Shown here in pieces: positions 1-9,910 of a DNA stretch of 64,000 nucleotides. The DNA lies in NCBI GenBank assembly GCA_002245135.1, contig NGBS01000317.1, forward strand, positions 1 through 64,000, in the 5' to 3' direction. Position 1 is the first letter of the stretch. Each line of letters opens with the position of its first letter. This stretch comes from Proteromonas lacertae. Its lineage: Eukaryota; Sar; Bigyra; Opalinata; Proteromonadidae. The notes beneath the pieces were generated by a model. It was given only the letters and a program-made list of their open reading frames with translations. It made no database searches and was not told the DNA's origin. The position numbers were made by a program, and so were the translations under genes.

Positions 1-1
1 T

Positions 2-880
2 CCATCTAATTTAGAAAGAAAATGGTATTCAATAATAAAATCACATCAGATTAATTCAGTTGAAGAATATCTGTTTTATTTGACAAATATGAAGATAAAA
101 TATCATCTTTGCTTTCTTCAATTAGAAAATGTTTATCAAATAGAGGATATTCTTGTTATAATGATGATTTTTCTTATTTTATATTTGATATTAATGGAAT
201 GATTGAGAAAGAATATATTGAACAATATTTGGTGTTTTTTCAATTCATTATCAACTTTATCAAGATTATGTTTATGAAGATATATTCAATCAACACTTTA
301 TTATTCCTTCTCATAGAAACTCAAGAGAGAATCCAATAGTATATTGATACAGATGCTTCATATTTCACCATTTTAACAAACAAAAACAACAATTTGAAGG
401 AGTTAATCAGAGGTTTATTTACAATATTTATCATGATAAAATGAGAAGTTATTTCAAACAATGGTTTTTATTTGATGAAAATATTCACAACAATACAAAC
501 ATTTATAATCATTTACCAAATTCTCTCATTCCTATTTATCATTATTTCAATATCAAACCAGATTTATCATCATCATCTCTTCTAAATCCACTCAATCTGT
601 TGAAGAAATATAATGATGATGATAATTATTTAATTCTAAAGATGAATATTTCACAAGGAATAGATAAACATTTGTTTCATAGAATCAAACATGATAAAGG
701 ATTAAAAATGAATGAACTATTCTTAACTTACACTCCTTCAACTCAAATTGATAATTTAAATGTATTTACATTTTATTCATTTTATTAATAGTTTTCTCAA
801 ATTCTCAACAAATGTTAGATTTAATGAGAGATTTGATTTATTTAAGACAAAAAGGAATAAGAACTCACATCTCTTTATAA
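2..880 (+). pseudogene. 3' part of an unidentified gene, frame broken
   Basis: Protein-like sequence on the plus strand runs from the window edge to a TAA at 878-880, but not in one frame. One frame is open about 76-240, continues in another after a run of six T near 230-240, shifts again near 345, and then reads openly from about 353 to 759. A GTAT...TAG intron-like segment at 760-789 precedes a last short piece ending THISL. I recognise no domain. The gene start lies outside the window. It may be a decayed gene or a real gene carrying several indels; the frame changes are more frequent than in most of the window. Confidence 0.35.
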
Positions 881-1002
881 TTTATTTTTAATATTCTACA
901 TTTGGGTGATTAAACAATAAACAACAAATATAGATAAACACAAATTTTAGTTTATAATTTGTTTAGTAATTCATAAGATTTCATTATACATTCTTCTAAT
1001 CA

Positions 1003-2595
1003 TCAATAACTATATTCTCCCTTTTTATCTATTTCTTTTTCTCTTTCATCTCTATTTGTTTTTATAAAATATATTTATATTATTATATATACAATTTATA
1101 ACTTGAATAATACTTTGGTGGTGTTAAAAATGATTCTATTTCATTCATTTCTTCACATTCACCTTCCATCTTCTATTATTGGTGTTTTATTCTCATTTGT
1201 CTTTATATTTATCTTACTCAATTCTTTCATCATTTCTTGAGAGGATTTATCTTTATAAGAAACATAATATTGTGGTTTTAAACATCTCAGAATTATCAAT
1301 TGATTCATTCTGTAATTCATTTGGAGAGATTATTTTGTGATTGTTTAAAATGTTGTTATTCTCTATTCTCCTTTTATTTTTCTTTATCCAAATCTTTTGA
1401 ACTGAATTTACATTCATTATTGAAATAACTTGGCCTTTGATAATAAGATTTATCTAATTATACAAATATTATAACAATTATACGATGATATGAACATGAT
1501 GTTATTCTTTTCTAATAAATAATAAATGATAAAAAATATATATACTGGTTTGGGTGAGATATATGTTTTTATTACACTTTCATCATCTCCTTCATTTTCT
1601 TCTTCAAAATGCAATGTATCAATATAATTAGAATTTGTATTTGGAATTTGAATATTGTCACAAATCATTTCAGATTAAATAATTGAATATAACATCTCTT
1701 TATTGAATTTATCATTGCATTTAATCGATTCTTTGGATTTTCATATTCATATTTATTCTTATAAATTCCTCGACCAAATATTATCAATGATAGATGTATT
1801 AGAATATTCACAAAATTATTAAATGAAATTGATAATGATGGTATTTTTAGGCTTTTTCAGATAATGAGGTGTTGAATAATCTATTCTATTCATTATTATT
1901 ATTATTATTATTATACAATTCATTCATTATTTTTACTTTATTAATATCTGTATTATTTACATTATATTCTATTATCTTTATTAATTCTTTATTTCTTATA
2001 TGCAATGGATAAATTTCACTTTTATTCAGAATATCTTCAAATTGATGTATTGTTAATTCAAAATTGGCTTTCATATTGTTTTTCTATTTGATATACCATT
2101 CTAATTATATTCATACTGTGTAATATTTATATATTCTTCTTAACCAGATTTATATCTTTCCATTTCAGGTTTTAATACACTAATCATTTCACAAGAATTT
2201 TGGAAGAGATTTAATGAGTTTAATAATGGTGATAATGAAGATTCTATAAAGCGAGAATATGGTTGAATATCATGTTTATATTTCATTCTTGCTAGTTCTT
2301 CGATTGATTCATAAAAGCCACTGTAAGGAATTGATCTATGATTATTGCCTTCTAGAGCATATTTTGAGGATTTTTCAAGGAATATATTTTCTATTACTTC
2401 TGAATTCATGAATCCACAGTCTTGAGCAAATCTGTCAAAGTCTTTCCAGTACATTACACGCAGATTATCTTCTCTTCTCTCTTTAGCATAATAATTAAAC
2501 AATTCAAATGATATTTTAACCAAAGAATTGAATTTATTCATTTTAAATTTAAAAATATTCAAACAAGAATCAAGCGTATTTTCATTATTTCTCAT
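1003..2595 (-). pseudogene. EF-hand/IQ-like protein gene with several frame breaks
   Basis: An ATG at 2595 opens a good 151-residue stretch (2595-2140) containing the pattern DFDRFAQDCGF ... YSGFYESIEELARMKY. This resembles the paired-helix EF-hand-like units of TPPP/p25 and some axonemal proteins. After the TAA at 2140, similar material continues in other frames: LTIHQFEDILNKSEIYP at 2074-1890; a helix ending NPKNRL about 1850-1690; an acidic stretch at 1668-1560 followed by an intron-like GTATAT...TAG; an IQ-like VQKIWIKKNKRR near 1400; and a tail ending EYSY at 1003. At least four frame changes are needed to link these, so the gene is either decayed or badly assembled. The similarity is inferred from residue pattern only. 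Confidence 0.4.
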
Positions 2596-2667
2596 TTATT
2601 CGTGATGTAATAGTTTATCACTAAAACAAAAACTCTATACATTATTAATATATACCATTAATCCATA

Positions 2668-4071
2668 TTAGTAGATTAAATTTACATTTGGATAAGAATC
2701 ATGAAATTGTTTAATTATATCCTCTGAAATACTATTATCCTTTATATTAAGATCTTTTACATTAGACAACTCACTCAAATGTAAGCACAATTCAGTCAAA
2801 CCTGATTCCGTCAATCCACAACTCTCAATTTCAACATTTTCTAACATTTTGAGATTACTAAAAGAATTAATCAAATATCCTAATCCTTCATCATTAAATG
2901 GATTAAAACACAATTGTAAATGTTTAAGATTTATTAGAGTTGATAAATTTTCACTCAATTTTTCAATCCCTTTCTCCGGAATAGTGTTGTGGTTTAAATT
3001 CAAAGTTTCTATCATTGGCATGTGTAATAATACATTACATAAATATGGAATACCTATAATACACATTTGTACATCTAATATTAATATATAAATATTATAT
3101 ATATATATACTTTTCAATTTGAATGTCTTTAGACATGGAAAGGAAAATAATTGTGAACTTAAATAACACATTCCTCCAGTAAAGAATGATAAATCTAACA
3201 TAATTATTATATATATATATAAATATACTAGACATATTTAATTCTTCTAAATTATAATATTCTTGTAATGGGCTTAAGCTATTACTATCATCAACTTCTG
3301 GATTTTCACTAAAATTTAAATACTCAATCTTATATGGATATAAAACCGAAGATAATAACATATTTAATGAATATGAAAACAAATTTGTATCTTTTAAATT
3401 AAAGTATTTTAAAAATGTAAAAGTCTTCAAACTTAATGACAAATCAATAATATCTTCATTATTAAAATGATTTCCAGAAAAATTAAGCGCAGTAATAAAA
3501 CGAAAACTATCAAAATAAGTTGAGAAATTTGAGATTATTCCACTTGAAAAATTATTTTCTATTTTTTATAAAACAATATATATAAGATACTTTCAAATGA
3601 AATTTCATAACCATCATTAATACCATTTATAAATGTATTTGTTGTAGGTCTTAGCTTCAAATATGACTGGATTCTTGCTTTGTATTTCGGTTCTTCAAAA
3701 CACATTAATATTGGTAATATAGAATCTGTCAAATTCTTATCTTTATTACATTCATATAAAACTCTAATAAATAATTTATAATTTCTAGTAATATGCCTTA
3801 TTAACACTCTATTTTTGATTTGAATATTATTCTTTATTAACGATAATGGATAATAAGCATCAGCTAATAATGAAGCTAATATTACATCTGTAAATTCTAA
3901 TGATTGTTTAAATATTTCTTCATTCATTTCTTTTTCTTCTTTTCTCGACTTCCATCTATTGATGATTGACATAGTGAAGCAAATAAATTACAACAAATTA
4001 TTGTACAATTTGAGAAAGATGCTTTTGAAGCTGATTTATGTTTATACCTGTATTTACTCATATACATTGTA

Positions 4072-4111
<40 letters not shown>

Positions 4112-5007
4112 CAATATAATATACATTTCAATTCAATTAGTAATTCATTTGCTAATAACCGTGATTTTTGTGTTTTTCTTAACAACTTTGATAATAAATT
4201 ATTGATTGAACAATGCTTTATTTTATTATATTTTCCAATATGTATTTTTTCTAATAAATCTTTTGCATTAGCTGCATGGAATGGAGGAACTCCTCCACTA
4301 AAAATATAATATAATAAACAACCGACACTCCATATATCAGTTGATTCATCAAACTCTTTTTCTCTTAATATTTCTGGACTTTGGTAATTATTGAAATGTT
4401 TAATAAGTAAATAAGGTAATAAGCCATACCCTGTAACTAAAACTAAGTTATCATCCATAAAATTATCACATCTTAAGATTGAGGATGGTGATATATTACC
4501 ATGAATTATTCTATTATCTGCAAATGCAGTTAATGTTGTTACAATCTGGATAGATAATTTATAACGGTAAGAATCTTCAATTTCCATCAGTTTCAGTGTA
4601 GCTATTGACCCCTGTGTTACATACGGTGAAAATAGAAGTAATGCATTATATTTATCAAAGTAGAATGGGTATATTTCACAGATGTGAGGAAATTGTCTAC
4701 AAGTAGCAGTAAGATCAATCTATTCATCATATAATTATATTTTTATATATATCTTATACATAATGACATATGGTAGATGTTTTTAAGTGGTTGGTAGAAA
4801 TGTGAGTAATGGTTTGAAGTAGCGATGTCTCAGTGTTTCTAACTAAATATAAAGTAGAGTTGTCCTTTTTTCCAAGTGAAGAAATAATCTAAAATACAGT
4901 AAAAAATTTAATACCTTATAACCAAGATTCTTTTCAAATGTTTCCTATAGATATGATAATCAATATATTATTTATACAAATGTAAACTTAGTGGGAATAT
5001 CAGTCAT
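2668..5007 (-). CDS. Pseudokinase-LRR protein
   Basis: I read nine exons from ATG at 5007 to the stop at 2668, removing GTAT...TAG introns. The N-terminus MTDIPTKFTF leads into a protein kinase fold: glycine-loop-like GYKIISSLGKKD, then HGNISPSSIL in place of HRDLKPxN, VTGYGL in place of DFG, and SPEILREKEFDESTDIWSVG for the APE/subdomain IX region. Both catalytic Asp residues are gone, so this should be a pseudokinase. A helical region of about 130 residues follows (4130-3575), then leucine-rich repeats of ribonuclease-inhibitor type to the end. The introns inside the LRR part are phase 1. It is a small paralogue of the giant gene at 54.4-62.2 kb. It is divergent from the metal transporter, with 145 bp between starts. 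Function unknown; a scaffold or sensor role is inference. Confidence 0.75.
4082..4129 (-). other. TA-repeat intron in the pseudokinase-LRR gene
   Basis: On the minus strand this segment starts GTATATTATATTGAT, runs into a long uninterrupted TA tract and ends ATAG. Removing it joins the end of the kinase domain (LIELK) to the helical linker in frame. It is typical of the window's introns, which can be almost pure TA repeat with no pyrimidine tract. Confidence 0.7.
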
Positions 5008-5038
5008 CTCTTTTCAAAAAGAAAAACACAGAATGGGT

Positions 5039-5058
5039 GTCCCAAAATGTTTTGGGAC
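5039..5058. promoter_or_regulatory. Near-perfect palindrome in a divergent promoter
   Basis: Nine-base arms GTCCCAAAA and TTTTGGGAC flank a two-base centre. It lies in the 145 bp between the divergent starts of the pseudokinase-LRR gene (5007, minus) and the metal transporter (5153, plus). It is among the few G/C-containing words in an otherwise A/T intergenic region, so it may be a dimeric transcription-factor site. No expression evidence is available. Confidence 0.4.
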
Positions 5059-5152
5059 TAGTAATAAAACCCCTAAAAAGACAAAATACAATAGAGTGTA
5101 TTAACAAAAAAATACAATTAAATCCAACATTTGTTATATTGTAAATTGAAAA

Positions 5153-6498
5153 ATGACAACTTCATCTAACGAAATTCAATTGCAATTGAAACAACCATTA
5201 GTAGAAGAAAAGTGCAAACAAATATCACCTGACGAAATTCCAACTCAAACTGAACAAGATGCAGCAAATCTTGCTAATATGTATTTTTTATATTTTATTT
5301 TATTTATTTAATGAATAGTCAAAGAGTTAGAAAATCACAAAAGAAGTTTATGTTGGTAATTACTTTGAATATAATTTACATAATTGCTCAAATCATTGGA
5401 GGTCTTTTATCCAACAGTTATGTATGTTATTATTATTTTATATTTTTTATTTTATAGGCAATTGTGGGTGATGCAGCTCATGAATTTACTGATTTAACAG
5501 GTTATGTGATTTCTCTTATATCATTATGTGTTAGTTTAAGACCAGCCAATAAGAAATATACCTTTGGATTCTATCGATTCGAAGTACTTGGTTCAATATT
5601 AGCTGTATTAGTGATGTGGGTATTTGTTGTTGTTTTAATCTATGAAGCAATTGAAAGATTCCGAGATCTTGATAGTTATGAAGTGACTGGTTATTTAATG
5701 TTTATATTTGCAATATTGGGTATTTTATTTAATGGAACATTTGTATTTATATTTGGACATAATCATGATCATGGTGGTGGTGGCCATTCTCATTCACATG
5801 GACATGATCATAGTCACAATCACAAACATGAAGATGAACATAATGAACATCAACACAATGAACATGAACATGATCATAATGAAGAGAAGAAAGAAGAAGA
5901 ATTAGAATCTCAACCTCACACAATGATAAATACTGGAGAAGTTCAACAAGCAATAGATTCAAAAGAAACAACGACAACAAGTGAAGTAAAACAACCAGAG
6001 AATAAAGTAAAGAAGTTTTCAGTTGATTTAAATGCAGCAGCTGGTCAATTAAGCGCTAGTATGGATGTATTACAGAGTTTAGGAATTGTAATAGCTTCAA
6101 TAGTGATATGGATTGAACCAAAAGCTAAATGGCTTGATCCAGCTTGTAGTTTATTCTTTGCAGTAACAGTGTTAATAGCGAGTATGAGAAATATTTGGAG
6201 AGCATTAATGGTATTAATGGAATCTGTTCCAAGAGGTATAAATGTGCATGAGATAACGAATGATTTAATGAAGATAAATGGAGTAGAAAGTGTTCATGAT
6301 CTTCATATTTGGTCACTTACTGATGGTGTTCCATGTTGTACTGTTCATTTAGGAGTAAATCCTGGTGCTTCTGTTTGTAGAATAATGGATGAAGCTTATA
6401 AATATTTCAATGATACAGGTATAACTCACTGTACAATACAATGTGAACATCTCTCTCATATGTTATATTGTGCTCATGAATGTAAAACTGAGAAGTAA
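5153..6498 (+). CDS. CDF-family (ZnT-like) metal cation transporter
   Basis: There are three exons: 5153-5277, a second starting about 5320, and a long one from about 5458. The introns begin GTATTT and GTATGT. The product (about 415 residues) has six predicted membrane helices. TM2 carries the metal motif HEFTD in GDAAHEFTDL. A His-rich cytosolic loop (about 5758-5880, repeated HSH, HDH and HEH units) lies between TM4 and TM5, as in ZnT2/4/8-type carriers. A C-terminal domain contains HDLHIWSLTDG, the usual metallochaperone-like fold. It should export Zn2+ from the cytosol or load organelles by H+ antiport. The TM5 site reads SASMD, where Zn transporters have HxxxD, so the metal site is not standard and selectivity may differ. 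A clear family member with uncertain substrate. Confidence 0.93.
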
Positions 6499-6814
6499 AT
6501 ATTGTTAATAAATTATATTATTATTATTATTATATTATGTTTTGGTTGTGTTAAATTATATTATTATTATTATATTGATTCAATAAAGCAAACATGAAGA
6601 TAAGCTTCATTTGAACATATACTCTACTATTTACTCTTATATTATAACCATTATATAGATTATATTATTATGAACATATCGTTAATGTATTTTCATTATT
6701 GTAACATTTTTTATTTCATTTTTATTAAAACAGAATCAAGCTTTTTAAAAAGTAATTCAAGCTTATATGATGAAAAAAACTTACACAAACATACATAGCA
6801 TAAGTAATATATGT
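6499..6814. other. Convergent intergenic spacer
   Basis: This 316 bp lies between the 3' ends of the transporter (plus) and the BTB-SPRY gene (minus). It holds ATT repeats and, at about 6731-6766, two copies of TTCAAGCTT/ATCAAGCTT flanking the self-complementary word CTTTTTAAAAAG. That word could form a small hairpin acting in 3'-end formation for either gene. I see no coding potential. Confidence 0.5.
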
Positions 6815-8908
6815 TCAATTTTGTTTGGATACTGACAATAGTTCAATAGCTGTATTTTGTCTATAAACATCAATATATGAATATAATGGAGAAGGTAAAT
6901 CTTTAACAAGCAAAACAGGAAATGAATCATTATGACTAATCCACCATTCTCTTTTATTCATATCAACAATTACTTCATAAATTGAATAATATCCACAATT
7001 ACTAAAATTTGGATTTTTACTAACGATTGTTCCAATATGACAATATCTAGTGATATCTTGACTGTTACCATTGTATGCATAATAATTACATGTTGCTGAT
7101 TGATTGTAAAGAGGATTGCCAGAATATGTATTATCAGTTGATAATCCTATCATTATTTCATTGTGATTATCTGATTGATTTTGATGATGTTTATATTTAA
7201 AATTATAAACTCCTTTCTCCATTTTCAAATTCAAATAACAATGATTCCAATAACATCCTTGTGTATTTGTCATTAGTTTTCCATTATTTGATATAGTTAT
7301 TCCACCATTCTTATTTAAGTCTGTGAATATAATTTTTAAAAATTCTAAAGATATTCTGAATTTCTTTTCATTTTTTGAATTTCTACATGTTATTTCATAT
7401 TCTTTCTTATTTATTTCCCTTTCAACTTTCCCATGAATTTTTCCACTATCTTCATCTAATATTAATCCATCTGGTAAAAAAGGATTTATTGAAAATTTAC
7501 ATTTATTTCCATCAAATGAAGGAATTATTGATAATTCTTCATTTAATCCAAATAAATATTCAGATTGAGGATAAGAAAATGATGTGATTTCTTTCACTTT
7601 TAATTCTTTTATCAATTCTTTGTTTACTATTATTCTACTCATTTCTTCTTCTTCTTTTAAACTCAATTTCATTTCTTGAATATATTTTATCAATATTTCC
7701 TTTGATTTGGAATTTAAATAACACTCATTGTTTAAAATTCTATACAAAATTTCTTTTCCACAAATACATTTTATTGAAGAGATATATTCATTATCATCAA
7801 CAAACAAACATAAACATTTTAATGTTCGATTTCTTTCATTTTCTCCATACTCATATAATAATCTTCTTAACAGTTTATTCTTCATTTTATCAGGAATTAT
7901 TTCTGATATTTTCATTTTTATTATTATGATCAATACTATTTCCACCAATTTAGTATCTTTATCACATAACAATCTTATCATATCTTTTTTTACTTCATTT
8001 TTATTCAGAATTTCAATATCATTTTCACTTAATTTTATATCATCTACTTCTTCGATATAATATTCTTGAACAATTCTGATTAAATCTGTGTTTGATATTT
8101 CTTTTACTTTTATGCAAATATAATCACTTTTTTTATTAAATATTTCTATCTTCAATTCTTTTAATATACTTAAATTTTCTTCTATGATTTCTTCTTTGTT
8201 TATTACATTTAATGGAATTCTTTCTTTTAATGTGGATGTAAATTCATTTATTTCTTCTTCATTATCATCTTTACATTCTTTTAATACCATCCTATACCAT
8301 TTCAATAATCGATTTAATAACCAAGTTTCATCTATTATTATCAACTTTTTATTATTCAAGATGAATTTTAAAGCTTTTAAATTCAGTTTTAATAACAATT
8401 CATCTAAATAAACACAATTATAAATAATTATACCATCAGATATATATTTAAATCCATTTAGTTTTACATATTCTTCACTTATATCATGCAATTCATTCAA
8501 ACTGTCGATATTTATATCATTTAACATTTCGAATATTTCGATCATTATATCATCACTTAAATGATTCTTTAAATATCTCTTACAGATTCTCATTATGCAA
8601 TTATCATTGTAATACACACTAAACCTCAATATATCACAGATATTACTCTCATTTAACTCCATACAACCTCCACTGTAGTATTTTTCTATCTCTAAAAATG
8701 AATTTATTTCACATTTTTCAAACAGCTCTAAGACTCCATTACTTTTATCATCCATCAATAACTTCTTGATTGTAGAATTTCCATTCATTAAAATACTTTT
8801 TATACAGGTTACTTCTTCATTTCCTATTTTAACTGTAATATCACCATAACCATTATTCACAAGGATTCGACTTAATCTACAAATCATAATATTATCATTT
8901 ATACCCAT
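6815..8908 (-). CDS. BTB-BACK-He_PIG-SPRY domain protein
   Basis: This is a single uninterrupted exon of 697 residues from ATG at 8908. Residues about 15-120 form a BTB/POZ domain (VNNGYGDITVKIGNEEV ... SILMNGNSTIKKLL), followed by a BACK-like helical region. Residues about 440-530 look like a putative-Ig (He_PIG) unit with LPDGLILDEDSGKIHG, a pattern usually seen in extracellular proteins. The last 150 residues form a SPRY/B30.2-like sandwich (IMIGLSTDNTYSGN ... YYSIYEVIVDMNKREWWIS). BTB-BACK proteins commonly serve as Cullin-3 substrate adaptors, with the C-terminal domains binding the target; here that is inference. A second BTB gene lies at 20.4 kb. Confidence 0.8.
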   Translation of the reverse strand: MGINDNIMICRLSRILVNNGYGDITVKIGNEEVTCIKSILMNGNSTIKKLLMDDKSNGVLELFEKCEINSFLEIEKYYSGGCMELNESNICDILRFSVYYNDNCIMRICKRYLKNHLSDDIMIEIFEMLNDINIDSLNELHDISEEYVKLNGFKYISDGIIIYNCVYLDELLLKLNLKALKFILNNKKLIIIDETWLLNRLLKWYRMVLKECKDDNEEEINEFTSTLKERIPLNVINKEEIIEENLSILKELKIEIFNKKSDYICIKVKEISNTDLIRIVQEYYIEEVDDIKLSENDIEILNKNEVKKDMIRLLCDKDTKLVEIVLIIIIKMKISEIIPDKMKNKLLRRLLYEYGENERNRTLKCLCLFVDDNEYISSIKCICGKEILYRILNNECYLNSKSKEILIKYIQEMKLSLKEEEEMSRIIVNKELIKELKVKEITSFSYPQSEYLFGLNEELSIIPSFDGNKCKFSINPFLPDGLILDEDSGKIHGKVEREINKKEYEITCRNSKNEKKFRISLEFLKIIFTDLNKNGGITISNNGKLMTNTQGCYWNHCYLNLKMEKGVYNFKYKHHQNQSDNHNEIMIGLSTDNTYSGNPLYNQSATCNYYAYNGNSQDITRYCHIGTIVSKNPNFSNCGYYSIYEVIVDMNKREWWISHNDSFPVLLVKDLPSPLYSYIDVYRQNTAIELLSVSKQN

Positions 8909-9337
8909 TTTGACCTATCTCATTATCAATTACTTTCATTTTAGCAAAATATTATTTTTGGAACAGTTTTTAAAATAGATTCGTTTCATTTTTCATTCAA
9001 ATCAGTTACATCGAATAAAATAAGAATGAGATATGTTATGAATAAATGTAATTATGGAATAATGTTAGTGAGCATAAATTCAATGAAATATGTGAATTTT
9101 GAGTAAAACAAAAAAATATAAAAATATAATAGAATTAAACATAAAGACCAAGTAAACCATCAATACCTCCACTCAAAATCATATTTTTCTCAGGAATACA
9201 ACCTAAACAATGAATTGATTCACTTCATTTAACGAGATATAAAGATAGGGCTAAAAATCACATCACATTAAACAACTCAACAAATAATAAAAATATATAT
9301 TAAAAAAAAAAGAATAAAAACGAAAAGAATTAAATCT
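8909..9337. other. Intergenic region upstream of the BTB-SPRY gene
   Basis: This 429 bp lies between the start of the BTB-SPRY gene (minus) and the stop of the RUN-RhoGAP-TLDc gene (minus). It should contain the former's promoter and the latter's 3' UTR. It is A-rich, without an ORF of note or a recognisable motif. Confidence 0.5.
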
Positions 9338-9879
9338 TCATTTCATCTCAAAAACCCACAACTCTACATCTATACACTGAAAGAAATCACTCGATGATAA
9401 AATACCACAATCAAATGTATCACTATTACCACTTGTACCTCCATCCATATTCCCATCTAAATAAAAAGCACTACTTGTTCCACCACCTACACCAATATGA
9501 CTATAACTAGAATACATAAAAAAATCATTCTTTTTTGTCCAATGATATATCTTAAATTCAGGTATTAATTGAAAAACAAAACATTCACCATTTCCATAAT
9601 ATCGACTATAATTCATCCACTGGCAAGATGCAAAACAACCAAATACATTACCTCCATCATCCTTAACAATTAATAATGATTTATTATATCCTTCATTTAA
9701 TCGATAAAATGTATTTAATGAACAACCATCTACTGATAATTTATATTGTAATTTCATATTATATCCTTGACAACATTCAGGAATTTCTTTTTCTAATAAT
9801 TCTGCATATTTATCTGTTAATAATAATTTGTCATATTCATAATCTTTCTTTGGTAAATATAACAATGAACTTGGATTTA

Positions 9880-9910
<31 letters not shown>

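Noticed and set aside
5747-5980. Minus-strand His/Val/Leu-rich ORF opposite the metal transporter
   Set aside because: It is the mirror of the His-rich loop; the plus-strand frame has clear family motifs.
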